The notes under the pieces are model-generated. The model did no database searches. It was given only the letters and a program-made list of their open reading frames with translations, and was not told the DNA's origin. Positions 19,343 to 27,430 of a stretch of 64,000 nucleotides of DNA are shown piece by piece; position 1 is the first letter of the stretch; each line of letters begins with the position of its first letter. The stretch is from an uncultured Alistipes sp. (GTDB taxonomy: Bacteria; Bacteroidota; Bacteroidia; Bacteroidales; Rikenellaceae). The translations under genes and the position numbers were made by a program. The stretch spans positions 46,028 to 110,027 of the forward strand of contig CANASP010000008.1 of the NCBI GenBank assembly GCA_947364365.1, written 5' to 3'.

Positions 19343-21265
19343 TTACATGCTGTCGTAGGCCTCGAAGCGCGAGTTTTTGGAGATGAACTCCGGCACGACC
19401 TTCTTCATAAGCCGCACCATGTCGGGGATGTTCACCTCGCGCGAAAGCGCCTCGAAACGCTCCGATTCGGCGCAGATCTCCGCATAGTCGTATTCGCGCA
19501 CTTTGGCGATACGGATCCTATCGTGCGTCGTGGGCAGCGTGTTCTCCTCGTTCGACAGCACCTCCTCGTAGAGTTTCTCACCCGGCCGCAATCCCGTGTA
19601 TTCGATCTTGATCTCCTTGCCGGGCGTGAATCCCGCCAGCTCGATCATCCGTTCGGCCAGGTGGGCGATCTTCACCGACGCGCCCATGTCGAAGACGAAG
19701 ATCTGGTTTCCGGTCGACATCGTCGCCGCCTCCATCACCAGGCGGCACGCCTCGGGAATCGTCATGAAGAAGCGCGTGATCTCGGGATGCGTCACCGTCA
19801 CCGGGCCTCCGTGGGCGATCTGTTCGCGGAACCGGGGAATCACCGATCCGTTCGATCCCAGCACGTTGCCGAAGCGCGTAGTCACGAAGCGCGTGCGTCC
19901 CTGCCGCTCGCCACGCTCGATGGTCAGTCCCAGCGACTGCACGTAGATCTCGGCCAGACGCTTCGTGCACCCCATGATGTTGGTGGGATTCACCGCCTTG
20001 TCCGTCGATATCATCACCATCTTGTCGACATCGTAGGCGATACACATGTCGGCCACATTGCGCGAACCCACGACATTGACCAGCACGGCCTCGCAGGGAT
20101 TCTCCTCCATCAGCGGCACGTGCTTGTAAGCCGCCGCATGAAACACCACCTGCGGATGGTAGGTGCGGAACACGAAATCAAGCCGCGGCGTCTGCCGCAC
20201 GTCGCCGATCACCGGCACGAACTTCAGATCGGGAAACCGCTCCTCGAGTTCGAGACGGATGTTGTGCATCGGCGTCTCGGCATTGTCGAACAAGATAAGC
20301 CGCTCTATGCCGAACGTCGCCAACTGGCGACACAGCTCCGAGCCGATCGACCCGGCAGCTCCCGTCACCAGAATCGTCTTGCCGCGGAAGTTAGCGACGA
20401 TCTCGTCCATCGAAATCTTGATTTCCGAACGGCCCAACAGGTCCTCGATCTTTATTTCGCGGATCGGCGCCTTCTTCAGCACGCCGTCGACCACTTCGTC
20501 GATCGGCGGGGCGATGAGCACCTTCAGCCCCTCTTCGCTGCAATAACGGATCAATCGCTCCTGTTCCGTCTGCGCATCGTTGTAGAGCGCGAAAAGCAGC
20601 CCGTCGATCTCCATTCGATCTCGCAAATAAGCCACACTGCGCTCCGACTCGAAGTAGTAGACCGGCAGATCGGCAATCGTGTGGCCCGGCATGGCCGACC
20701 CGTGAATCACGAATCCGACCACCTGGTAGTGGGGCGAATTCTGCAAACGCGTGACGAGCGCCACCGACTTGTCGCCCGTCCCGTAAACCAGCACCCGCTG
20801 ACAACTCTTGCGACGTTTGTCGTTCTTCACCAGCAAGTCGTATACGACGATCATACAGATCCGCATCACCAGCAGCGCACTGAACGTCAGAAGCATATCG
20901 AAAAACAGCGTGCTCGCCAACGACAAATCGGCATGCGGCGGACCGACCATCAGCCGTAACTGCAACCAGAGCAACGCTCCCTTGCCCAGTACGGCGAGAC
21001 ACACGCCCGATACCCCACGCAACGTGGCGTGGCGGATCACCGTGCGGTTGGTTCCCGACACGATGAAAAAAAGCAACGACCACACCAGCGCGCCGGCCAG
21101 CCACAGACCCGTCGTTCGCAGCGGAAGGGCCGCACCCGTCACGGCGACATGCAGGGCGATAGCCAGCAGCGTGGCCGCTCCCGACACCAACACGTCGAGG
21201 AGCAGAATGATCTTGGAACTCAGATAACGGTCGTAACGAATACGCATCAGAAAGCGGTGTATCAT
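19343..21265 (-). CDS. Membrane-bound nucleotide-sugar 4,6-dehydratase (CapD/PglF/EpsC family)
   Basis: 640 aa. Four to five hydrophobic segments in the first 150 residues, a CoA-binding-like Rossmann region, and a C-terminal SDR domain with TGAAGSIGSELCRQL near residue 300. The catalytic site reads MGCTKR, where Met replaces the usual Tyr, as in known FlaA1/PglF-type dehydratases. It would convert UDP-GlcNAc to a UDP-4-keto-6-deoxy sugar for the aminotransferase at 7353-8558. It is the first biosynthetic gene after upxY and upxZ and is GC-rich like the core genome, unlike the genes that follow. Confidence 0.93.
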   Translation of the reverse strand: MIHRFLMRIRYDRYLSSKIILLLDVLVSGAATLLAIALHVAVTGAALPLRTTGLWLAGALVWSLLFFIVSGTNRTVIRHATLRGVSGVCLAVLGKGALLWLQLRLMVGPPHADLSLASTLFFDMLLTFSALLVMRICMIVVYDLLVKNDKRRKSCQRVLVYGTGDKSVALVTRLQNSPHYQVVGFVIHGSAMPGHTIADLPVYYFESERSVAYLRDRMEIDGLLFALYNDAQTEQERLIRYCSEEGLKVLIAPPIDEVVDGVLKKAPIREIKIEDLLGRSEIKISMDEIVANFRGKTILVTGAAGSIGSELCRQLATFGIERLILFDNAETPMHNIRLELEERFPDLKFVPVIGDVRQTPRLDFVFRTYHPQVVFHAAAYKHVPLMEENPCEAVLVNVVGSRNVADMCIAYDVDKMVMISTDKAVNPTNIMGCTKRLAEIYVQSLGLTIERGERQGRTRFVTTRFGNVLGSNGSVIPRFREQIAHGGPVTVTHPEITRFFMTIPEACRLVMEAATMSTGNQIFVFDMGASVKIAHLAERMIELAGFTPGKEIKIEYTGLRPGEKLYEEVLSNEENTLPTTHDRIRIAKVREYDYAEICAESERFEALSREVNIPDMVRLMKKVVPEFISKNSRFEAYDSM

Positions 21266-21284
21266 GTTCTTACGGCTTTACTAT

Positions 21285-21734
21285 TCAACGAATCATCAGG
21301 TTGTCCAGCGCATCGCGCATCTCGCGCTGTTCGGACGACAGCGGGGTAGGGGAAGCCTCCCAGGAGCGGAGTATCGAGAGCGCCTCGGCCGCCAGCCGTT
21401 CGTCGAACAGCTCGCCGTAGGCGTATACCAGCAGCCGGCATTTGAGCAGCGACGGTTCCAGCGCGGGCAATATCTCCCGGATCCGATCGAGCACGGCTGC
21501 GCGGCGCCGGGCCTTGTCGCCGTTGTCGTAGATCGTCGCCGCGTAGCCCATCACGAGGGCCAGGCAACGCGCCCCCTCCTCGTCGGGCGTCGCTCCCCGC
21601 TCGGGATAGAGCGCGTCGGCCAGGCGGAGTACTTCGGCATGTTGCGCACGGAAATCCTCCAGAAAGCACTCCTGCGTGCAATCCGGATAGAGCAGTCCGT
21701 GCGCCAACTCGTAGAGTTTCTGCGTCGGGTTCAT
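21285..21734 (-). CDS. upxZ: UpxZ-like capsule transcription regulator
   Basis: 149 aa, no signal peptide or membrane segment, starting MNPTQKLYELAHGLLYPD. In Bacteroides, UpxZ proteins are encoded right after UpxY in capsule operons and block the antitermination activity of other UpxY proteins, so that only one capsule is made at a time. The assignment rests on length, order (upxY, upxZ, biosynthesis genes) and the N-terminal block. I chose ATG 21734 because homology-like sequence begins there; the longer open frame upstream is antisense-like to nothing and overlaps upxY. Confidence 0.8.
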   Translation of the reverse strand: MNPTQKLYELAHGLLYPDCTQECFLEDFRAQHAEVLRLADALYPERGATPDEEGARCLALVMGYAATIYDNGDKARRRAAVLDRIREILPALEPSLLKCRLLVYAYGELFDERLAAEALSILRSWEASPTPLSSEQREMRDALDNLMIR

Positions 21735-21835
21735 AATCGACCTCTTGTTAGAAGATATGGAGCGGACGGCACAGCGCGAAACGGCAGGCCGTCGTGGGGC
21801 GCACGAGCGCCCGGCCGCAAAGAGTTGCGGCGTCT

Positions 21836-22351
21836 TTACTTGACGATACGCAGGTATCGCCGCGGGATGCGCACCGCGGCGGAGAGGATCTGCGGGATAC
21901 GGACCATCACGCAGCTGCGGTTGGCCATGCGGATCAGCTCGCCCTCGATGCCGCACAGCTCGCCTTCGGTGACGACCACGCGTTGCCCGGGCACGAGCGG
22001 ACATTCGTCGATGCTGACCTCTTCCGAAAAGGCCATCATCCGCATGAAGTCCTCCATCTGCTTGTCGGGAATGACCAACATCGAGCGCGTCTCGCAGTCG
22101 CGGATATACCACAGCGGCACGCCGAATTCGTTGGCGGCGCGGCAGGCGCACTCCTTGGTGGCACGCACAAAGACGAGGTTGCGGATCACGGGAACCTCGA
22201 CCCGCAGGCGGCGGGTGCGCAGTTCGCGCACGACCGTGCGCAAAGGGACGTAGGAGGTGATGTCGAGTTTGAGCAGCATGTTGCGCACGGCCAACTCCTG
22301 GCAATGCTTCACACGAGCCACAAACCACTGAATATCAACTTCTGTCGACAT
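21836..22351 (-). CDS. upxY: UpxY, NusG-like capsule antitermination factor
   Basis: 171 aa NusG paralogue. The NGN domain starts at VDIQWFVARVKHCQELAVRN (residues 5-24) and the KOW region at LVPGQRVVVTEGELCGIEGEL (about residues 125-145). UpxY proteins act on the leader of their own capsule operon to prevent early transcription stop. It is the first gene after the operon promoter. ATG 22351 was chosen because NusG homology begins five residues later; an in-frame ATG at 22366 would add five residues. Confidence 0.92.
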   Translation of the reverse strand: MSTEVDIQWFVARVKHCQELAVRNMLLKLDITSYVPLRTVVRELRTRRLRVEVPVIRNLVFVRATKECACRAANEFGVPLWYIRDCETRSMLVIPDKQMEDFMRMMAFSEEVSIDECPLVPGQRVVVTEGELCGIEGELIRMANRSCVMVRIPQILSAAVRIPRRYLRIVK

Positions 22352-22472
22352 GCCTCGCTCGATCATTCGCTTGAATCCGGATACGCTTCGCGGTTTGGAG
22401 AAAGCCTGCCGCTTCGACCAAACCCGGCGGAGAAACCCGCCTATCGATGGAAACGAGAGCCGTTTCCGAAGA

Positions 22473-22504
22473 CAAATATACGAATAAGGCGGGAATAAAC
22501 CAAA
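22473..22504 (-). promoter_or_regulatory. Capsule operon promoter
   Basis: On the minus strand: -33 box TTTG (complement of 22501-22504), 20-base spacer, -7 box TATATTTG (complement of 22473-22480), an exact match to the Bacteroidetes consensus. About 120 bases lie between it and the upxY start codon, room for the leader on which UpxY acts. A 7-bp hairpin (22449-22467, GGAAACG / CGTTTCC) lies near the expected start of the transcript. Confidence 0.85.
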
Positions 22505-22615
22505 TCTTTTCGAGGCGAACGGGCCGTCGCTCTCCGGGAGCACCCGAAGAGCGGTTGTTCACAACGATACCTAACGGAATAATTCCAAAAGGCGGAACGT
22601 CCCGACAACGAAAAC

Positions 22616-22640
22616 GCCGGAACCCGTGACGGGTTCCGGC
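22616..22640 (-). terminator. Intrinsic terminator of the BlaR1-like gene
   Basis: Perfect 10-bp stem GCCGGAACCC / GGGTTCCGGC with five-base loop; on the minus strand it is followed by GTTTT. It lies 24 bases after the stop of the BlaR1-like gene and before the capsule promoter. Confidence 0.85.
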
Positions 22641-22664
22641 GCAGACGACAGGCGTCGCAACGAA

Positions 22665-24551
22665 TCAGCCGATGCGACGCGGCTCCTCTTCGAAAATTTT
22701 CAGCGGCACGGCACGCAGGACGACGGCCCGCTCGGCTTCGGTCAGCTCGCCGGCCGGTCGCCCGAACCACTCCTGCGCCACCTCTTCGCGGATGCGGTCG
22801 AACGCCTCGGTCAGCGCCCGCTGCACGGCCACGTAGGAGCGATAGGAGGTCGTACCGGCGACCTGCACCGACACCACGCCGCGGCTCACGGGCCAGCTTA
22901 CCGAGCGGCCGTCGGGCAGCGTGAACTCCCGCTCCTCGCACTCGGCCGCATCGGTCCGGCCCGCGGCATTGCGCGCGAAGGCCTCCACCTCGTCCGCCAA
23001 CGCCGCCGGATCGGTCCCCACCGACCGGTTGCCGGCCAGGATCTCCCCGCTGTCGTTGACCCGCACCTGCAGAAGATTGCGCCGGGAGAGCTCCACCGCG
23101 GCGGTCTTTCCATCGGCCGGCGCATCCTCCGATAGGGGCATCAGCACCTTCACCGGACCCTCCGTCGCGGTCGCTGCCGCCGGCGGCAACATGCGCAGGA
23201 TCGCCATCCGCCCGCCCGCGAGTTCATACCGCACCCGCAGCCAGGGGACGCGGCGCAAAACCTGCCGCACGTCGTCGATCCTCCCCATCCGTTCGTCGCC
23301 CTCGGCAACGATCCGCAGCTCCATCTGCCCGAACACTTCGGGCGACAGTTTCCCGCGCCGATCGCGGAGCTCGGTTTCGAGCTCCTCGAGCGTCACCGCC
23401 TCGCCGTCGAGCCGCAGCTCGCCGCCGGCAACCGACACCGTCGGCATCGCCGCCGCACGATCGATTGTCAGCCGCAGTTCCATCCGTCCCCGGTCCGCCT
23501 CCGGGAGTTTCGCGCGCTCCTCGGCCACGAAATCGCGCACCTCCTGCAACGAACGCGGCTCGCCGTTCATCGTAATCCGGCCGTCGGGGCCGATATGCAC
23601 CGTCGAAACGATCTCGGCGGGCTCCTCCGCCACGGCCTCGCGCGTCGTGAAACTGCAAAGCATCGTCATTGCGGCCACCACGGGCACCACGGCACCGAGC
23701 CGCACGAAAGCGTAACGGCCTCTTTTGAATTGTGTCATCATAACAAATCGGTTTTTAGTGAGTGAATGATTCAACCCGCAGGCTATATCCGGATTATAAC
23801 CGAAGAGTTGACGAAAGATCACGGTTCTGTACTCGGTCAGGTCGTAGCCCGCATCCAGCACGTCGCGGTCGGCCTCCCACTCCTGCACCTCGGCCAGGTC
23901 GCGCTGCGCGATCCACACGAAGGGATTGAACCAGAAGAGGCAGCGGACGATCTCGACCAGGATGCGTTCTAGCGAATGATGCCGCCGCACGTGGCTCGCC
24001 TCGTGGCACAGCACGATCTCACGGCGGCGCCCCTCGAACCCTTCGCCGAGAAATACCGTGCGCAGAAACGAAAAGGGCGACTCGACCGCAGGGTGCTCCG
24101 CCAGCACGTAGCAGCCGCAGTCGGTGAGGCGCGCACGCCGCCGCAGACGGACGATCCGCCGGAGGCGCAACGCAAAGAGCGACAGCAGCAGCGCCGAAAC
24201 CACGGCATAGAGCGCCGCACCCGCACGACGAACCCGGCGCGTCCCCTCGCCGCCGCCGACCGCGGGAGCCGCAGCGGGCAGCCGGTCGGCGGGGACAGCC
24301 GCCACGACAGGCCATTCGGCCGCCGGCTCCGCATCCGCCGCCGGCACGACAGCCGGAGGGGAAACCTCCGAGCGGGCAGGGTAGACCGGGATATCGAGCG
24401 CCGGCAACAACACGGGCAACAATACGGCAGCCAGCAGAAACCAGCGGCAGGCGGCCAGCGACACCTTGCGCACCAGCAGCAGCCGGTAGACAGCCGTCAT
24501 CAGGCCGCTGCAAAAGAGCACTTCGAGCAGGTAGAGGAGGGGCGATTTCAT
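22665..24551 (-). CDS. BlaR1/MecR1-like M56 family sensor peptidase
   Basis: 628 aa. Several membrane segments (about residues 5-30, 35-52, 108-130 and 292-312). The zinc motif HEASH is at 183-187 and the third ligand region EVQEWEADRD at about 231-240. M56 proteins sense a cell-surface signal (beta-lactam in BlaR1) and lead to cleavage of the partner repressor. The C-terminal sensor half (from about 315) is not a penicillin-binding domain; it holds repeated segments of the pattern DGRITMNGEPRSLQEVRDFV and LRLDGEAVTLEELETELRDR, so the signal is unlikely to be a beta-lactam. Start ATG 24551 is six bases after the BlaI-like gene stop. Confidence 0.88.
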   Translation of the reverse strand: MKSPLLYLLEVLFCSGLMTAVYRLLLVRKVSLAACRWFLLAAVLLPVLLPALDIPVYPARSEVSPPAVVPAADAEPAAEWPVVAAVPADRLPAAAPAVGGGEGTRRVRRAGAALYAVVSALLLSLFALRLRRIVRLRRRARLTDCGCYVLAEHPAVESPFSFLRTVFLGEGFEGRRREIVLCHEASHVRRHHSLERILVEIVRCLFWFNPFVWIAQRDLAEVQEWEADRDVLDAGYDLTEYRTVIFRQLFGYNPDIACGLNHSLTKNRFVMMTQFKRGRYAFVRLGAVVPVVAAMTMLCSFTTREAVAEEPAEIVSTVHIGPDGRITMNGEPRSLQEVRDFVAEERAKLPEADRGRMELRLTIDRAAAMPTVSVAGGELRLDGEAVTLEELETELRDRRGKLSPEVFGQMELRIVAEGDERMGRIDDVRQVLRRVPWLRVRYELAGGRMAILRMLPPAAATATEGPVKVLMPLSEDAPADGKTAAVELSRRNLLQVRVNDSGEILAGNRSVGTDPAALADEVEAFARNAAGRTDAAECEEREFTLPDGRSVSWPVSRGVVSVQVAGTTSYRSYVAVQRALTEAFDRIREEVAQEWFGRPAGELTEAERAVVLRAVPLKIFEEEPRRIG

Positions 24552-24556
24552 GGCCG

Positions 24557-24940
24557 TCAGCGTTTGTCGCGCAGGAGCGTGAGAATCTCGTCGGTCTCCT
24601 CCACCGAGATCGCCTTGTGCTCGGAGAAGAACGACACCAGACGGCTCACCGAGCCGCCGAAGAAGTCGTTGAGCACCGTCGTCATGTAACGGCGCGCATA
24701 GGCCTCCTTCGTGATCGCGGGGTAGTACTCGTGGGTCTTGCCATAGGCCTTGTGGTCGACGAATCCCTTCTTTTCGAGAATGCGGACGATGGTCGACACG
24801 GTGTTGTAGGCGGGGCGAGGCTCCTCCATCGCGTCGAGAATGCCGTGCACGACCGCTGCTTCCTTGTCCCAAAGGATCTGCATGATCTCCAGCTCGGCAC
24901 GCGTCAGCTCCTGGGGTCGGTTTTTCGATACGGATACCAT
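24557..24940 (-). CDS. BlaI/MecI/CopY family repressor
   Basis: 127 aa winged-helix repressor. The DNA-binding domain runs from LTRAELEIMQILWDK to YNTVSTIVRILEKKGFV (about residues 11-57) and the C-terminal helices mediate dimerisation. The start ATG 24940 was preferred over an upstream frame extension because the family begins with a short tail before LTRAE. It forms an operon with the M56 sensor gene, the standard BlaI-BlaR1 pairing. Three operator copies lie directly upstream, so self-repression is likely. Confidence 0.93.
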   Translation of the reverse strand: MVSVSKNRPQELTRAELEIMQILWDKEAAVVHGILDAMEEPRPAYNTVSTIVRILEKKGFVDHKAYGKTHEYYPAITKEAYARRYMTTVLNDFFGGSVSRLVSFFSEHKAISVEETDEILTLLRDKR

Positions 24941-25014
24941 AACTATCGTTTTAGTTGATTGTCGTACCGCAAACATACAACTATTATTTTAGTTATACAA
25001 CTAAAAATGCAGTT
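24941..25014 (-). promoter_or_regulatory. Promoter with three BlaI-type operators
   Basis: Three inverted repeats AACTA-N6-TAGTT: 24941-24956, 24979-24994, and 24999-25014 (the last with CAGTT). A -7 box TATGTTTG is on the minus strand (complement of 24970-24977), between the first and second copies. The second and third copies are 20 bases apart, two helical turns. This fits repressor dimers bound side by side over the promoter. Confidence 0.8.
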
Positions 25015-25200
25015 ATTTTCTAAAAAGATAGTAACAGACGAACCGACCGGCTCTTTTCGCGGGTCACAGCACCGGCCCGACCGCAGCCGGCGAAGGGGGG
25101 GGGCGTGCGGCCCCCGTGCTCACCACGCGGCCCTCCGCTCGGGGTGGCTACGGGTCGCCACGCCTCGGACTTGCCCGAAGCACGCACTTCCAGCGACACG

Positions 25201-25229
25201 AAAAAAGCGCCCCTCGGCGGAGGGACGCT
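25201..25229 (-). terminator. Intrinsic terminator
   Basis: Minus-strand stem GCGTCCCTC, loop CGCC, GAGGGGCGC, then six T. It ends the gene at 25252-26154. Between it and the BlaI operators (25015-25200) I see only GC-rich repeat-like sequence related to other intergenic repeats of this window. Confidence 0.88.
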
Positions 25230-25251
25230 TTCGAAAGGCGGCGCACGGAGG

Positions 25252-26154
25252 CTACTCCGCCGCATCGATCCGGATCGCGCCGTAGCGGCCCGCCTCGCCG
25301 TACTTTTTCACGGCCTCGACCGGCACCTCGTAGCGGTAGTACATCGGCACGTCGGCCCGCGTGTCGAACAGACCCGCGCGGCACATCTCCAGCCACTGCG
25401 CGACCGTGATCCGCTCGCCGCCCAGCACCACGAGCGGCGAGCGCCCGGGGTAGGTGTCGCCCACCACGCAACGGCGGACCGCGTCGTTGTCGACCACCTG
25501 CAGCGTGCGGAGAATCAACCCGTCGATAAACTGGAAGATCGCCGACGACACCTCCACGCCGTCGAGCACATAGGGCGTGTCGCGCGGGAGGGTATGCCGG
25601 AACGCCTCGGGCACTCCGCCGCGCACGTCGACCGCTCCCGCCTCACGCAGCGAATCGACCTCCTCGCGCAGCGTATAGACCGAGATGAACGCCGGCACCT
25701 CGCGCCAGCGGCCCCCTTCGCGGATCTCCGAAACCCAGCTGTAGCCGGCCACGTTGCCCAGCAGATGGGGACGCATGCCCTTGCGGCGGTCGCGCTCGAT
25801 GAAGAACTTCACGAGCCGCACCTTCTCGCGGCCGAGCGAATCGGCCAGCCGCATGCGACGCCGCTTGACCCGTACGCGCCTAACGTTCCACAACGTCGCC
25901 GCATCGTATACGGCCTCCTCCGTCGCGCGGCGGCGGTTGAGCTTGAAAGCGAAGGGACGGCCGTCGGCCGCCGCAACGGTATCGACGGCGGAGCGAAGAT
26001 CGGCAAGCTCCTCGCTTCGCGCCTCGTCGAAGCGCAGCACGGCACGGGGCGTCTGCACGCTTTTTTGCGGTTCGGGTTGCTGCGCACGGGCAGCGGCGAG
26101 TGCGACGAAGGTCGCACAGAACGAGAGAAGAAGATTTCGGAAAAGCGGATTCAT
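25252..26154 (-). CDS. Secreted protein with TonB-plug-like motifs
   Basis: 300 aa from ATG 26154 (MNPLFRNLLLSFCATFVALA, a signal peptide with cleavage after ARA-Q likely). Two segments look like the edges of TonB-dependent receptor plug domains: YVLDGVEVSS (about residue 195) and, at the C-terminus, EAVKKYGEAGRYGAIRID, similar to the KYG..G..G.I.I motif closing plug domains. There is no beta-barrel. Such stand-alone plug-like proteins occur beside BlaR1/BlaI pairs in Bacteroidetes, and this gene is next to such a pair, on the same strand, separated by a terminator. Function unknown. Confidence 0.75.
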   Translation of the reverse strand: MNPLFRNLLLSFCATFVALAAARAQQPEPQKSVQTPRAVLRFDEARSEELADLRSAVDTVAAADGRPFAFKLNRRRATEEAVYDAATLWNVRRVRVKRRRMRLADSLGREKVRLVKFFIERDRRKGMRPHLLGNVAGYSWVSEIREGGRWREVPAFISVYTLREEVDSLREAGAVDVRGGVPEAFRHTLPRDTPYVLDGVEVSSAIFQFIDGLILRTLQVVDNDAVRRCVVGDTYPGRSPLVVLGGERITVAQWLEMCRAGLFDTRADVPMYYRYEVPVEAVKKYGEAGRYGAIRIDAAE

Positions 26155-26229
26155 GGCTGCGACATAATTATGCCGCAAGATAAGACTAAATATTTAGTAT
26201 TACAAATTTAGAACATATTTTTTGTCTAT

Positions 26230-26450
26230 CGAGAGGGGCGGGGCAGACGGGCAGACGAGTAAGTAGGCGGAAGGACGAGCGGCGACGGGACGGGCAAGCA
26301 GGCAGACGGGCGGACAAGCAGGCGGATGGACAAGCAGACAGACGGGCGGACAAGCAGGCGGATGGACAAGCAGACAGACAGCGACGGGATGGGCAAGCGG
26401 GCGGACAACGACGGGACGGGCGGGCGGACAAGCAGGCAGGATCGGGTCGC
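26230..26450. repeat. GACGGGC/GGACAAGCAGGC-type minisatellite
   Basis: Imperfect tandem repeats; the clearest is a 36-base unit repeated at 26303 and 26339 (starting CAGACGGGCGGACAAGCAGG). It produces Cys/Pro/Ser-rich open frames on the minus strand that are not genes. Confidence 0.8.
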
Positions 26451-26462
26451 GGCGGGACCGAA

Positions 26463-26640
26463 CACAAAAAAAGCCCGCTCCGGGGCGCCATTACACCGCG
26501 GAGTGGGCTGGGGTACGATTATCGTTTCGGTCAAACCTGACGGACGAGTGTCGGCGGGCAGTTGCGGGCTCTTACTCCGCAAGGGTCGCACGGGGGATTT
26601 CACCGAGCCGCCCGCTTCCGTTCGAGGGCGGCAATCCCGG
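26463..26640 (-). ncRNA. Candidate structured RNA or leader ending in a terminator
   Basis: On the minus strand: a nested hairpin (26594-26599 with 26633-26638, and GCCGCCC 26607-26613 with GGGCGGC 26626-26632), a second hairpin TTGCGG / CCGCAA (26562-26582), short motifs GGTGAAATCC and CCCGCAACTG that recall the cobalamin riboswitch core, then a terminator (stem 26472-26482 with 26499-26509, followed by seven T). Spacing of the motifs does not fit a standard cobalamin riboswitch, so identity is open. It lies about 300 bases upstream of the secreted plug-like protein on the same strand. Confidence 0.35.
26466..26509 (-). terminator. Intrinsic terminator (end of structured element)
   Basis: Minus strand AGCCCACTCCG ... 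CGGAGCGGGCT (one G-U pair) followed by TTTTTTT. No protein gene directly precedes it, so it must end a non-coding transcript or act as an attenuator. Confidence 0.75.
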
Positions 26641-27342
26641 GGTTGAGCCCGAGGAGTCAGTCGATCAGCGATACCTGAAACCGTTTCCTTTACGTCGGAT
26701 CCTCAGAATGGGAGGAGAGAGGGGAAAGGGACCGATCGGTCGGATAAAAGGGCCTCCGCAGGGTCGCTGCCGTGCACGGCGGTCGTCGGTCCATGAGGAT
26801 GAGTTTGCGCGCTTCCGACGACGCGGCCCGGGGAGGATGGGACAAAGGTAAGCGGGGGAGAGCCGGATCGGTTTCCACGTTTCGTGGAAAAAATGCGGGT
26901 TTGGCGTAGGGAAGGGTCGTGCCCGAGGCGCGAGAGAGGACAGAGAGGACGAGAAAGAGGCGGAGAGAGAGGCACAAGAGAGGCGAGGGAATGGCGCCGG
27001 CGGAATCTGTCCGCCATCGTGTGATGCAGTCCGCAGCCGGCGGAGGCGGCTTTTGAGCGATAGCGAAAAGAGCAGCCCTCCGCGCCGGGTGGCTGCGGGC
27101 TGCCGGCTCCGCAAGGAGCCGAACCAAGAGAATTATGAATTCTGCCAAAATCCAGTAAAATACATTTTGCCGCGCAGCTGCACCGAAATTGCGCACTTCT
27201 GAAAATGGCGGAAAAAGAGGACGCGCGGCGACGAGTGCCCGGAGCAGGCATGCGAAACAGCGCAAGTCGTTCGTGCCTGCTCAGCGAGACGCCGCGCGGA
27301 ATCCTGCCATCAAGCACATAGCCGGCGGAGGGGCAACGGAGG

Positions 27343-27430
27343 CGCAGCCTGCGAAGGACAGCACGAACGATAAGTGAGTTGCGGGCCTTCGCCGCCGGAG
27401 GCTGCGGCCCGCACGGCTCCAATGAGCCGA
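27343..27430. repeat. Dispersed intergenic repeat, copy A
   Basis: About 88 bases beginning CGCAGCCTGCGAAGGA and ending with CGGAGGCTGCGGCCCGCA and the hairpin CGGCTC-CAAT-GAGCCG. A near-identical copy is at 61857-61940. Partial relatives of the ending occur at 27455-27490 and elsewhere in this gap. Confidence 0.85.

Larger units (their letters stand above)
22352..22664. other. Leader and intergenic region upstream of upxY
   Basis: Holds the capsule promoter, the leader hairpin at 22449-22467, short palindromes (GGAATAATTCC near 22577; GTTGTTCACAAC near 22556) and the terminator of the BlaR1-like gene. No long inverted repeats flanking the promoter were found, so I see no sign of an invertible capsule promoter. 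No gene. Confidence 0.7.

Noticed and set aside
22352-22664. Invertible capsule promoter
   Set aside because: Only short palindromes are seen; no long inverted repeat flanks the promoter on both sides.
26186-26603. Minus-strand frames rich in CLSARLPACPS-like words
   Set aside because: Low-complexity translation of the minisatellite at 26230-26450.
26600-26640. Possible tRNA because of CGTTCGAGG in a stem
   Set aside because: The loop is 12 bases and no cloverleaf arms or acceptor stem fit; it is part of a longer nested hairpin.
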